From positions 186,001 through 250,000 of the forward strand of contig NZ_QNQT01000004.1 of the NCBI RefSeq assembly GCF_003362805.1: DNA of 64,000 nt, in the 5' to 3' direction. The notes beneath the pieces are model-generated. The model was not told the DNA's origin and searched no databases. It saw nothing but the letters and a program-made list of their open reading frames with translations. Origin of the DNA: Neobacillus piezotolerans (lineage in GTDB: Bacteria; Bacillota; Bacilli; Bacillales; Cytobacillaceae). Shown here in pieces: positions 51,621 to 60,800 of the stretch (position 1 is the first letter of the stretch; every line of letters starts with the position of its first letter). The translations under genes were made by a program, and so were the position numbers.

Positions 51621-52747
51621 TGGAAAAGAAAAAGAAACTGTTAATCGGTTCTACAATTGTCCTTTTGCTGTTATCAATGATTAGCGTCAGCGTATATCGT
51701 GAAGTTTACGCTCAAGGGCCTTCCGTGAAAGTTTTTAAGGCCAAGGAGGATGCAATTTCCGCTTTCTTGATGGTGCCTGGCACCATAGCCCTCGAGGAGG
51801 AACAGGCCGTGTATATGACGCCTGAACGTGGGGCGCTGAAGGAAATTCTCGTGGAAGAAGGCCAATCCATAGCAAAAGGGACCGCGATCGCGCGTTTCGA
51901 AAATCCCCAGCTGCAGCTGGAGGATGAACAAAATGCGTTATCCCTTGAATCCAATGAATTGAAGATTACACAGCTTGAAGACCAAATCAGTAGTTTGAAA
52001 GACCAGGAGCAAACACTGACTGTAGGTCCCATTCCGAATCCAGCCGCATCTGCCCAAATCACTTCGCAAATCTCCCAGCTTGAAATGGAACTGAAAGTAG
52101 CTGAGCTGGAGAAGAGGCAAGCGGAGTTGCAGAGGGAGAGCATTGAGAAAAGAACCGCAGAGTTGGAGATTAAAAGTACGATAGACGGCACGGTCCTTCT
52201 TGTAAATGAAAATGGTTCGCTTCAAGGGACATCGGCCGGCAGCCCGATTGTCTTAATAGGAAAGATGGAAGGGCTTGTCGCCAAAGGACTTTTATCTGAA
52301 TACGATACGCTGAAGGTGAGCGCCGGGCAGAAAGTTACCCTCCGTTCCGATGCGGTGCCTGATGAGTCGTGGCCGGGCGAGGTAATAAAGGTGGGTACAC
52401 TTCCGGAATCCCAGGGAGGTATGGCGGCAAGCCAAACGGTCCAGTATCCTGTCATCGTGCAGCTTTCCGGGCCGAATCCCGTCCTGAAGCCGGGGTTCCA
52501 GGTTATTATGGAAATCGAGACGGAACAAAAAACTGCCATTGTCCTACCTGATACGGCTCTTGTAGACCAAGGGGATTCCCAGTATGTGTTTGTCGTCGAA
52601 AACAATATTGCCCATAAGCGGAAAGTAAAAACGGGAATCATGTCCGGGTCGAAAGTGGAGATCCTTAAAGGGATAAAAATAGACGATAAGGTTGTCGTCA
52701 ATCCGCCGGAAAAATTGGAAGATGGCATGGAAGTGTCGGTAAAATGA
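51620..52747 (+). CDS. yknX: YknX, HlyD-type adaptor of MacB-like exporter
   Basis: 375 residues (ATG 51620 overlaps the yknW stop; AAGGAG lies about 13 nt upstream). One N-terminal membrane segment, a lipoyl-like domain split by a coiled coil (about 100-180, rich in Glu/Gln/Leu), and a beta-barrel with KVTLRSDAVPDESWPGEVIK and AIVLPDTALVDQGD. The membrane-fusion adaptor sits outside the membrane. B. subtilis YknX has 377 residues. Confidence 0.88.
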   Translation: MEKKKKLLIGSTIVLLLLSMISVSVYREVYAQGPSVKVFKAKEDAISAFLMVPGTIALEEEQAVYMTPERGALKEILVEEGQSIAKGTAIARFENPQLQLEDEQNALSLESNELKITQLEDQISSLKDQEQTLTVGPIPNPAASAQITSQISQLEMELKVAELEKRQAELQRESIEKRTAELEIKSTIDGTVLLVNENGSLQGTSAGSPIVLIGKMEGLVAKGLLSEYDTLKVSAGQKVTLRSDAVPDESWPGEVIKVGTLPESQGGMAASQTVQYPVIVQLSGPNPVLKPGFQVIMEIETEQKTAIVLPDTALVDQGDSQYVFVVENNIAHKRKVKTGIMSGSKVEILKGIKIDDKVVVNPPEKLEDGMEVSVK

Positions 52748-53436
52748 TTGAGCTTAAATCGATAACGAAGTCATATATGGTGGGAACCGAAAAAATTGAT
52801 GTCCTAAAAAATGTGTCCGCTACAATTGAAGACGGAGAATTTGTCGCCATTATGGGTCCTTCGGGCTCCGGAAAATCGACGCTGATGAATATTATCGGGT
52901 GCCTTGATAAACCTACGGAGGGTTCTTACTTCCTCGATGGCGAGGATGTTTCCGGTTATAAGGAAGCCGAACTTGCCCGGGTAAGGAATGCGTCGATTGG
53001 GTTCGTGTTTCAGCAGTTCCACTTGCTCCCAAGGCTGTCAGCGTTAAGGAATGTAGAACTTCCGATGATTTATGCCGGCGTGACAAAGGCGGAGCGTGAA
53101 GAGAGGGCAGCGGAGGCTCTTGCAAAAATGGGCCTCGGCGACAGGATGGGCCATTTGCCCAATGCGCTCTCCGGAGGGCAAAAGCAGCGGGTCGCCATCG
53201 CCAGGGCAATTGTGAACAGGCCTTCCCTGATTCTCGCAGACGAACCGACAGGCGCGCTTGATACGAAAACAAGCCAAACCATCATGGAACAGTTCCGGGC
53301 ATTGAATGAAGAAGGGGTGACGATCGTTGTTGTTACCCATGAACCCGAAATCGCCGAGTATGCGAACAGAACCATCCTTGTCCGTGACGGGGAAATCGTA
53401 TCGGCCAAATCCCCTGATTGGGGGGTGGGCAAATGA
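52744..53436 (+). CDS. yknY: YknY, ABC ATPase
   Basis: 230 residues, the same length as B. subtilis YknY. Walker A GPSGSGKST, Q-loop FQQFHLLPRL, signature ALSGGQKQRVA, Walker B LILADEPTGALD, switch His VVVTHEPE. Overlaps yknX by 4 nt. LolD/MacB-type ATPase driving the permease. Confidence 0.93.
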   Translation: MIELKSITKSYMVGTEKIDVLKNVSATIEDGEFVAIMGPSGSGKSTLMNIIGCLDKPTEGSYFLDGEDVSGYKEAELARVRNASIGFVFQQFHLLPRLSALRNVELPMIYAGVTKAEREERAAEALAKMGLGDRMGHLPNALSGGQKQRVAIARAIVNRPSLILADEPTGALDTKTSQTIMEQFRALNEEGVTIVVVTHEPEIAEYANRTILVRDGEIVSAKSPDWGVGK

Positions 53437-54626
53437 GTGTGATGGAAAACTTCAAAATGGCACTCGGTTCGCTGAAAGCCCATAAAATGCGGTCGGTTTT
53501 GACCATGCTTGGAATCGTCATCGGTGTCGGCGCGGTCATCATCGTAGTCGCCATTGGCCAGGGTGGCGAAGCGATGCTCAAAACCCAGATAACAGGTCCG
53601 GGAAATACGATAGAAGTGTTTTACCAGCCTTCCGATGAAGAAATCCGCGCGAACCCGAACGTGTTCAATAGGGCGCCTTTTACCCAGGAGGACATCCGCG
53701 CCCTTGAAAGGATTCCGGAAATTAAACAGGTTGTCGCCTCAAGCTCGCAATTTTCATCCGCGCGCCTGCAGGATAAGACTATTGATGTTTCAGCAACCGG
53801 GATTACGAAGGATTACATCGGCCTCCACGAGCTTAAGGTGAAAAAAGGCCGGACGTTCTCGGCGTCCGATTTCCTTGGGGGAAGAAGGGTGGCACTGGCA
53901 AGCCACAAGCTGCAGGAAGAGCTTTTCAAAGGTAAGTCGCCGATCGGCAAAGTAATCCTCGTCGCCAATCATCCCGTGGAAATTATTGGGGTTCTGGAAA
54001 AGCCGGAAGGGCTGTTTGCGTTTGGGTCAATGGAAGTATATCTTCCGTTCCAAACATGGCGGACCATTTACGGAAAATCCGACTATACCCAGATTACGCT
54101 GCAGGCGGCCAACCCGGATAAAATCCAGGCAGCGGGAAAAAAAGCCGCTAAAACACTGAATTCCCTTCACAACACCGAAAAATCGTATCAGGTTATCAAT
54201 ATGGAGGAAATAGCGGCAGGCGTCGGCCAGGTGACGAAAATCATGACCTTGATCATCGGCAGCATTGCGGGAATTTCGCTGTTTGTCGGCGGCATTGGCG
54301 TTATGAATATCATGCTTGTTTCAGTCACCGAAAGGACGCGCGAAATTGGCATCCGGATGGCGCTGGGGGCGACAAGGAACCAAGTCCTGACCCAGTTCCT
54401 GATTGAATCTGTCACCCTGACCCTGATTGGCGGGATACTTGGCATCGGCCTCGGGTGGGGAATCGCGACACTTGTCAGCTTTTTTGCCGGGTGGCCATCA
54501 CTTGTATCGTGGCAGGTCGTCGTAGTCGGCGTCCTCTTTTCGATGGTGATTGGCATCATATTCGGCATTCTGCCGGCCAACAAGGCATCCAAGCTAGACC
54601 CGATTGAATCGCTGAGGTATGAATAA
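53433..54626 (+). CDS. yknZ: YknZ, MacB/FtsX-type permease
   Basis: 397 residues from ATG 53433, overlapping the ATPase stop by 4 nt. N-terminal segment MRSVLTMLGIVIGVGAVIIV, a large outer domain (about 45-270), then three membrane segments with SVTERTREIGIRMALGATRN and the end LDPIESLRYE. Matches B. subtilis YknZ in length. With YknWXY it forms a mechanotransmission-type exporter likely giving immunity to a toxic peptide. Confidence 0.91.
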   Translation: MSVMENFKMALGSLKAHKMRSVLTMLGIVIGVGAVIIVVAIGQGGEAMLKTQITGPGNTIEVFYQPSDEEIRANPNVFNRAPFTQEDIRALERIPEIKQVVASSSQFSSARLQDKTIDVSATGITKDYIGLHELKVKKGRTFSASDFLGGRRVALASHKLQEELFKGKSPIGKVILVANHPVEIIGVLEKPEGLFAFGSMEVYLPFQTWRTIYGKSDYTQITLQAANPDKIQAAGKKAAKTLNSLHNTEKSYQVINMEEIAAGVGQVTKIMTLIIGSIAGISLFVGGIGVMNIMLVSVTERTREIGIRMALGATRNQVLTQFLIESVTLTLIGGILGIGLGWGIATLVSFFAGWPSLVSWQVVVVGVLFSMVIGIIFGILPANKASKLDPIESLRYE

Positions 54627-54630
54627 TAAT

Positions 54631-54681
54631 GGAGAAGCCCATTCTTTGCGGCAACAGCCGTATAGAAGGGGCTTTTTTTAT
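54631..54681 (+). terminator. Terminator of ykn operon
   Basis: AGAAGCCC...GGGGCTT with inner TTGCGGC/GCCG pairing and a T run. Confidence 0.75.
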
Positions 54682-54726
54682 TTGCTATGGGTTTACCTTT
54701 TAAGGTGGAGCACATAGCCGATTAAA

Positions 54727-54770
54727 GCAAAAACCCCTTCCGCGCCTATAAATCCACAGGCGGAAAGGGG
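54727..54770 (-). terminator. Terminator of glnS
   Basis: CCCCTTCCGC...GCGGAAAGGGG imperfect stem just past the glnS stop; T-rich on the minus strand. Confidence 0.55.
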
Positions 54771-54780
54771 ATTCTTCTTT

Positions 54781-56439
54781 CTATAATTTGAAGGAACTCT
54801 TCAGCGAAACAATCCGGTTAAATACTGGTTTTTCTGATGAAGTGTACTTTGAATCAACATTGAAATACCCATGGCGGAAGAACTGGAACTTATCCTGCGG
54901 CTTGACATCCTTCATGTTTGGTTCGACAAAGCCCTGAAGTACCTCCAGGGAGTTCGGGTTCACTTTGTCGAGGAACGATTTGGAATCGTCTTCGCCGTCT
55001 TCCTCGCCGTTATCATCGAGGATCAACGGCTCGTACAGGCGGAACTCGGCAGGAACGGCCTGAGTCGCTTCCACCCAGTGAATCGTACCCTTTACCTTGC
55101 GGCCGGTGAAGCCGGAACCGCTCTTTGTTTCATGGTCGTACGTACACCGGAGCTCAACGACATTGCCGTTTTCATCCTTAATGACTTCCTCGCATTTGAT
55201 GAAGTACGCGTGCTTCAGGCGGACTTCATTGCCAGGGAAGAGGCGGAAGTATTTTGGCGGAGGATTCTCCATGAAATCATCCTGCTCGATGTAAATTTCG
55301 CGCGAGAACGGAATCTGGCGGATTCCCATGTCAGGGTTTTCCGGATTGATCTCGGCATCAAGCATTTCCACTTCGCCTTCGGGATAATTCGTAATAACTA
55401 CCTTGAGCGGATTCAAAACACCCATTGTCCTTGGAGCCTTCAGTTTCAAGTCTTCCCGGACGAAGTGCTCGAGCATTTGCTCATCAACCGCGCCGGACCC
55501 CTTGGAAACGCCTGTTTCACGGACGAACGTGCGGATCGCTTCAGGCGTGTAGCCGCGGCGGCGCATACCGGAAATCGTCGGCATCCTCGGATCATCCCAG
55601 CCGTCAACAAAGCCTTCGTCAACAAGCTGCTTCAGTTTCCGCTTGCTCATCACCGTATTGGTGATGTTCAGGCGGCCAAACTCGATTTGCTGCGGGGTCG
55701 CATCCATTTCACACTGCTCGACAACCCAGTTGTAAAACGGGCGCTGGTCTTCGAACTCTATTGTACAGATCGAGTGGGTAATCCCCTCGATGGCGTCCTC
55801 GAGCGGGTGGGCGAATGCATACATTGGATAGATGCACCATTTGTCGCCGGTATTGTGGTGGGTTGCATGGGCAATCCGATAAATGACCGGGTCGCGCAGG
55901 TTGATGTTTGGCGAAGCCATATCAATTTTTGCCCGAAGGACCTTCTCGCCGTTCCCGAATTCACCGGCCCTCATCCGTTCAAACAAGGCAAGGTTTTCTT
56001 CGATGGACCGGTCCCTGTACGGGCTGTTCTTGCCTGGCTCCGTCAGTGTTCCACGGTATTGGCGGATTTCTTCGGCGGAAAGATCATCGACATAAGCGAC
56101 GCCTTTTTTAATTAAAAGAACCGCCCTGTTGTACATTTCCTCGAAGTAATCCGAAGCGAAGTAAAGATTGTCCCATTCAAAGCCGAGCCATTGGACATCT
56201 TCCTTGATAGACTTGACGTATTCCACATCCTCCTTCAAAGGATTCGTGTCATCGAAACGAAGGTTTGTCGTGCCGCCGAATTCATCGGCAAGCCCGAAGT
56301 TCAGGATGATCGATTTAGCGTGGCCGATATGTAAATAGCCGTTCGGTTCAGGCGGGAATCGGGTGGCGACTGTTTTTCGCTTACCCGTTTCCAAATCGTT
56401 GATAATAATGTCGCGTATAAAATTAGACGGATTGTCCAC
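54781..56439 (-). CDS. glnS: Glutamine--tRNA ligase GlnS
   Basis: 552 residues, almost exactly the E. coli length (554), GTG start at 56439 after AGAGGT. Class I motifs: HIGH-type [16 protein letters not shown] at about 27-42 and KMSKS-type VMSKRKL. The catalytic core is followed by a GlnRS-type anticodon-binding beta-barrel. It charges tRNA-Gln directly. Most Bacilli lack this enzyme and use GluRS plus GatCAB, so this gene was probably acquired by transfer. There is no YqeY fusion at the C-terminus, and no T-box upstream. Confidence 0.95.
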   Translation of the reverse strand: MDNPSNFIRDIIINDLETGKRKTVATRFPPEPNGYLHIGHAKSIILNFGLADEFGGTTNLRFDDTNPLKEDVEYVKSIKEDVQWLGFEWDNLYFASDYFEEMYNRAVLLIKKGVAYVDDLSAEEIRQYRGTLTEPGKNSPYRDRSIEENLALFERMRAGEFGNGEKVLRAKIDMASPNINLRDPVIYRIAHATHHNTGDKWCIYPMYAFAHPLEDAIEGITHSICTIEFEDQRPFYNWVVEQCEMDATPQQIEFGRLNITNTVMSKRKLKQLVDEGFVDGWDDPRMPTISGMRRRGYTPEAIRTFVRETGVSKGSGAVDEQMLEHFVREDLKLKAPRTMGVLNPLKVVITNYPEGEVEMLDAEINPENPDMGIRQIPFSREIYIEQDDFMENPPPKYFRLFPGNEVRLKHAYFIKCEEVIKDENGNVVELRCTYDHETKSGSGFTGRKVKGTIHWVEATQAVPAEFRLYEPLILDDNGEEDGEDDSKSFLDKVNPNSLEVLQGFVEPNMKDVKPQDKFQFFRHGYFNVDSKYTSSEKPVFNRIVSLKSSFKL

Positions 56440-56616
56440 AGTTTTCTACCTCTTTCAAATCGCGATAAATGATACTTGTATATATATCATAAATACTACT
56501 ATTTTTCCATAATACCGGCGATTTAATAAGGAAACATCCGGCTTAGCCCCTAAATAATTCAAATACTCGGCAACAAAGTCTACAATTGAAGAAAATCAGG
56601 AAAGCAGGTTTTAGGA

Positions 56617-57597
56617 ATGATTAAATTTGGCACGGTTGGCACGAGCTGGATTACGGAAGCGTTTATATCCGCCGCCAGGCAGAGCGGAAGGTTTGAACTG
56701 AAGGCAGTTTATTCAAGGTCACAGGAAAAAGCGAGGCGATTCGCGGAGGAAAACAATGCCCCATCAGCCTTTACAAGCCTTGATGAAATTTCGAAAAACA
56801 AGGACATCGACGCAGTGTATATCGCGTCACCCAATTCGCTCCATTTCGAACAAGCCCTTCTTTTTTTGAAAAATAAAAAACACGTCATTTGTGAGAAGCC
56901 GATATTCTCGAATATGAACGAATTGGAGGAAGCGTTCCGGACCGCCGAGGAAAATGACGTTTATTTATTTGAAGCCATCCGGAATATTCATTCTCCGAAT
57001 TTGGATGTTCTCAAGCGGGAGCTCCATAGGGCTGGGGAGCTGAGAAGCGCGATCCTTCCGTATATATCCTACTCCTCGCGCTACGATCTTGTTTTAAAGG
57101 GGGAAGAACCGAATATTTTCTCTTCGGCCTATTCCGGCGGCGCGCTTGTCGATCTCGGGGTCTATCCTCTTTTCCTCGCAGTGGCCCTGTTTGGAAAACC
57201 GGAGCGGGCTGTTTACTCGCCGGTCATCCTGCCAACCGGCGTTGATGGTTCGGGAACTCTCGTATTGACGTACCCCGGGTTTGTTTGTACAATCATGTGC
57301 TCGAAAGTATCAACTTCAATCATTCCATGCGAAATCCATGGGGAAAATGGCACATTCATACTTGGCGACGCCGCCCCAATTTCAACCATCTCTTTCATTG
57401 ACAGCCATACGAAGGACGAGTTAGAACTAGGTGAAAACCTTGAGGAGCAGGACATGGTATACGAAGCCGCGCGCTTCGCCGGCATCATCGAGAAAAGAGA
57501 CTACCGCACATATGAACAACTAAAGCAGCTTAGCCGGACAGTTCTCGAATTAACGGAACAAGTACGGCTGCAAAGCGGAATTCATTTCGGCCTTTAG
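56617..57597 (+). CDS. Gfo/Idh/MocA family oxidoreductase
   Basis: 326 residues; AAAGCAGG precedes the ATG. N-terminal NAD(P)-binding fold (KFGTVGTSWITEAFI, AVYSRSQEKA), then the conserved VICEKPIFSN with the catalytic Lys of the EKP motif, and a C-terminal alpha/beta domain with YSGGALVDLGVYPLF. Such enzymes oxidise or reduce sugars, inositols or imines. No sugar operon is adjacent, so the substrate is open. Confidence 0.88.
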   Translation: MIKFGTVGTSWITEAFISAARQSGRFELKAVYSRSQEKARRFAEENNAPSAFTSLDEISKNKDIDAVYIASPNSLHFEQALLFLKNKKHVICEKPIFSNMNELEEAFRTAEENDVYLFEAIRNIHSPNLDVLKRELHRAGELRSAILPYISYSSRYDLVLKGEEPNIFSSAYSGGALVDLGVYPLFLAVALFGKPERAVYSPVILPTGVDGSGTLVLTYPGFVCTIMCSKVSTSIIPCEIHGENGTFILGDAAPISTISFIDSHTKDELELGENLEEQDMVYEAARFAGIIEKRDYRTYEQLKQLSRTVLELTEQVRLQSGIHFGL

Positions 57598-57733
57598 GGT
57601 GTCGGACATGAAATGGGCCACTTTACGTTCTGTGACAGTTTTCTGACATTGTTTAGTTTGTTATGTATATCACATATTCTTCTGCGATGATTTTCTATGA
57701 TGGATATATAGGAATGAAATGGAGGGGAATATC

Positions 57734-58753
57734 GTGGCTGCTTTCACCCGGTTTTACAAGAGAATGAAGCGGCATCCGGTTCAGTACACAAGGATGGCGG
57801 TGCAGATTGTGTTCACACTGTTCCTGCTGTTCGTTGGTTTACGCTTTTATCAATTTTATGAGCATTTTAATTCCCTGGGGGCCGAGCCTTTTGTACCGAG
57901 GCCGTCCGCCGTTGAAGGCTTTCTCCCGATTAGCGCGCTGGTGGCGTTGAAGGTATGGATTACAACCGGGATATTCGACCCGATTCACCCTGCTGGGCTC
58001 GCGCTGTTCGCTTTTTTCGTCGCTTCGGGTTTCGTTTTCCGGAAGGCGTTCTGCGGCTGGATGTGCCCGATTGGCACGTTGAGCGAATGGATTGGCCGGC
58101 TTGGCAAAAAGCTTTTCAAACGGAATTTTGATGTTCCGAAGTGGCTTGGTTGGTTACTGAAGCCAATAAAATATTTAATCCTGCTGTTCTTCATAAAATT
58201 CATTGTCATCGATATGCCGGCATTTTATGCGATTGATTTCATGGCCGGCGATTACAACAAGATATCCGATGTGAAAATGATGCTGTTCTTTTTGCATATG
58301 GGCGGCCTCGGGCTGAAGGTGATTCTTGTTCTTGTGATCCTGTCCCTCTTCGTAAAAAATTTCTGGTGCCGCTTCCTATGCCCATATGGCGCAATGATCG
58401 GCATTGGCTCTGTTTTCGGGATTACGAAAATAAAACGCAACGAGGAAACATGCATTGACTGCAACGCCTGCACACGGGTTTGTCCGCAGCGTATTGCCGT
58501 AGCCAAGGTGAAAGCTGTCCGGACTCCGGACTGTTCGGCCTGCATGTCTTGTGTGGAGGTTTGCCCGGTTAAAGACACGCTGAACATGACGGTTGCCGGA
58601 AAAAAGGTCAATAAATGGGCAGTTCCCGCCGCCTTCTTCGCCGCCTTCTTCCTCGCCGTCGTGATTGCGAAGGCAACAGGCCACTGGAATACAATGATCT
58701 CTTATGAGGAATTCAGGATACTTATCCCGAACGTTTACAATATCGGCCATTAA
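57734..58753 (+). CDS. NapH/CcoG-like membrane 4Fe-4S protein
   Basis: 339 residues from GTG 57734, 6 nt after GGAGGGG (ATG 57719 is inside that ribosome region). Five membrane segments, two CxxxCP membrane motifs (FCGWMCPIG and WCRFLCPYG) and two ferredoxin motifs (CIDCNACTRVCPQ and CSACMSCVEVCPV). This is the polyferredoxin type seen in NapH, NosR and YccM, which hands quinol electrons to redox partners. Its partner is not adjacent; the reductase operon at 36-41 kb is a distant possibility. Confidence 0.83.
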   Translation: MAAFTRFYKRMKRHPVQYTRMAVQIVFTLFLLFVGLRFYQFYEHFNSLGAEPFVPRPSAVEGFLPISALVALKVWITTGIFDPIHPAGLALFAFFVASGFVFRKAFCGWMCPIGTLSEWIGRLGKKLFKRNFDVPKWLGWLLKPIKYLILLFFIKFIVIDMPAFYAIDFMAGDYNKISDVKMMLFFLHMGGLGLKVILVLVILSLFVKNFWCRFLCPYGAMIGIGSVFGITKIKRNEETCIDCNACTRVCPQRIAVAKVKAVRTPDCSACMSCVEVCPVKDTLNMTVAGKKVNKWAVPAAFFAAFFLAVVIAKATGHWNTMISYEEFRILIPNVYNIGH

Positions 58754-58766
58754 ACTCTAATTAAAA

Positions 58767-58791
58767 GGCCTGCCCATTTTCGGGGCAGACC
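58767..58791 (+). terminator. Terminator-like hairpin
   Basis: GGCCTGCCC / GGGCAGACC with one mismatch, after the NapH-like gene; no T run. Confidence 0.45.
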
Positions 58792-58798
58792 ATTATAA

Positions 58799-58952
58799 AG
58801 TTGTCTAGCTGCAGCGCCCAGCGCCTAGTGTACTTCGGTCCCCTCGCTACGATAAGTCAACATCGATTCGCTTTGGCTCATCGTGTTTCCTTTATCTCCA
58901 TCGGGGCCCTCCAGTCCATACGGCGCTGAACGGGCGCTTGCACCTTTCTTAA
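58799..58952. repeat. Dispersed intergenic repeat of Bacillaceae type
   Basis: Starts TTGTCTAGCTGCAGCGCC and ends with GCTGAACGGGCGCTTGC; the ends carry inverted AGCGCCC / GGGCGCT. From memory, very similar elements recur between genes in many Bacillus-related genomes. It abuts the stop codon of the diguanylate cyclase gene. It encodes nothing visible. Confidence 0.6.
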
Positions 58953-60023
58953 TTAACACACACGGTCCCTGCCAAGCTTTTTTGCAAGGTACAGTTGTTT
59001 ATCGGCTTCTTCTATCGCTTCTTTCAGGCGGGAGGGCTCGGACAGTTCAGCGACTCCTATCGAAAGGGAAAGCGGAAAAGGAGGATTCCCATCAATTGAA
59101 AGGGTTGCCTGTTTCTTGGCGTCTTTCCGAATTTCCTCAAGTTTTTGCTTTACGGTTAAAATTCGTTCCGTGGCCATGTACAAAATAAATTCATCCCCGC
59201 CGTAGCGGGCAACGATAATATCTTTGCCGGAATGGGAAAGAAGGAGTCTGCCCACGTTCCCTATTGCGGCATCGCCAGCCTGGTGGCCGAATTTGTCGTT
59301 GATTTCCTTAAAGCGGTCGATATCGATCATGGCAATGAACATCCGATTTCCGGTCCGGCTGTGGTTCTGAAGCTTCTTCTCAAACTTCCGCATATTGTAC
59401 AGGCCGGTTAACGGGTCACGTTCGGCATAAAACTGGAGCTTCCTGGTCATTTCGAGATGGCGCCTTCCCATTTCGACGAAAAAATACATTACGGCGAATG
59501 CCATTAGCAGCGCGCCAAGATGGGCGGCCGCGATTGAAACCGGCAAAAAGAGCCTGATTTTAACTGAGAGGAGATCGGAAGCGGCCCATGAAAGAACAAT
59601 CACGCCAAGAAGATACCAATGAATCTGCCTTTTCGTTCCAAGGTAATTGGCAAGGATTGAAAAAGCCGCTGGAAGAAGAATCCCGAAAAGGACTCCCTGC
59701 GCGGCGGTCGGCCCGCCAAGCCCAAGCCGGTAAAGTGAGGCGATGGCCGCGACTGGCAATACATATTTCCAGCCATGAAAGAAACCGAGAAGGACAATCG
59801 GGATAATCCGTAAATCGACTCGGTGGCCCCCGCTCATGAATGGGAAATGAAACATTGAAATGACTGTCAATGCGACAATGAAAATATGTATCACGGGCAA
59901 CCATGCCGCGCGGATTTTTTTCTCATCGGTTAAATGGTAAGCTGTATTGATACACAAGTGCATCAGCAAAAGGATGCCGAGGTTGGATAAAAAAGACTGC
60001 AGGATAACGATCCCTCCATTCAC
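58953..60023 (-). CDS. Diguanylate cyclase, 5TM-LYT plus GGDEF (DgcK-like)
   Basis: 356 residues; GTG at 60023, although GGAGGG lies inside the first codons, so a CTG start near 60002 is possible. N-terminal 5TMR-LYT membrane sensor (LRIIPIVLLGFFHGWKYVLP), then GGDEF with the intact active site YGGDEFILY and ERDPLTGLYNMRKFEK. No RxxD inhibitory site lies before it. Domain order and length match B. subtilis DgcK (YhcK). Makes cyclic di-GMP; opposes the HD-GYP protein at 33.2 kb. Confidence 0.87.
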   Translation of the reverse strand: MNGGIVILQSFLSNLGILLLMHLCINTAYHLTDEKKIRAAWLPVIHIFIVALTVISMFHFPFMSGGHRVDLRIIPIVLLGFFHGWKYVLPVAAIASLYRLGLGGPTAAQGVLFGILLPAAFSILANYLGTKRQIHWYLLGVIVLSWAASDLLSVKIRLFLPVSIAAAHLGALLMAFAVMYFFVEMGRRHLEMTRKLQFYAERDPLTGLYNMRKFEKKLQNHSRTGNRMFIAMIDIDRFKEINDKFGHQAGDAAIGNVGRLLLSHSGKDIIVARYGGDEFILYMATERILTVKQKLEEIRKDAKKQATLSIDGNPPFPLSLSIGVAELSEPSRLKEAIEEADKQLYLAKKLGRDRVC

Positions 60024-60203
60024 ATGAAACCATTATAATACACATATCCATTCTTAACCTTAGGGTAGTATGAAAGATATATGAATAAACCAGTTTGTTC
60101 CTGTAATTAATGACAAAAACAAGCGCCGCTTATTTATTATTGCTGTGGAAAATATTATGCCACGCAGGAATTCCAAAGATTGAAACCATTTTGGAAAAAT
60201 AAA

Positions 60204-60232
60204 AACCAGCCCGAGTTACTTCCAGGCTGGTT
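60204..60232 (-). terminator. Terminator
   Basis: AACCAGCC / GGCTGGTT stem, followed on the minus strand by TTTTTATTTTT; ends the small secreted-type gene. Confidence 0.75.
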
Positions 60233-60242
60233 ATAACGTACG

Positions 60243-60503
60243 TCAGACAACTTTTTTCCTGAAGACGAGCCAGTAGGAGGCGAGGCCCCCGATAATGAGG
60301 ATGCCTGCTATTCCGGGGAGGATGTACCCATGGATTGGTGATGGGGCTTCAACGGATTTTTCACTGGCTGGCTTATGCGTTTCCCCGCCGGATGAGGCGG
60401 CCAAGGCGATTGGCTGGCTGCTGCCTGTATGTGTAGGTGAAATTGCTTGATTCGATATAAAAAGGAACAAAAGTCCGAAAATAACTAGAATTTTCTTTAA
60501 CAT
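60243..60503 (-). CDS. Small membrane-anchored secreted protein
   Basis: 86 residues from ATG 60503, 9 nt after GGAG (TTG 60512 is alternative). Signal peptide MLKKILVIFGLLFLFISNQA, a short Ser/Thr/Pro-rich outer part, a membrane segment (GYILPGIAGILIIGGLASYW) and a FRKK anchor. It resembles a cell-surface sorting layout without LPxTG. Function unknown. Confidence 0.68.
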   Translation of the reverse strand: MLKKILVIFGLLFLFISNQAISPTHTGSSQPIALAASSGGETHKPASEKSVEAPSPIHGYILPGIAGILIIGGLASYWLVFRKKVV

Positions 60504-60800
60504 TGTTTTCAACTCCGATATGGTATTATCGTGATGTTTTTATTTTAACATCGAAAGGTTGCCGGAAGGGGCCGAGCGGGCATTGTTCACAATAGTTTCA
60601 TATTTGATGTGAAAATTTTTGGAAATTTGCTGTCTGGGTGTAAAGTTGTGAATATTGTGCCAAACAGTGGTGTGTGCACCATGAGGCGAACACCTTGGTG
60701 GCATGGGCCAATTTTTCCAAAAAAGGCCTTGGCCTTAAATGGATTTATGGGGCAATCTTCCTTATAATAAGGACAATCAAAAGCTGAAAAGGAGCAATCT

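Noticed and set aside
54871-56115. 414-codon plus-strand ORF opposite glnS
   Set aside because: Antisense shadow of a highly conserved gene; composition-driven open frame.
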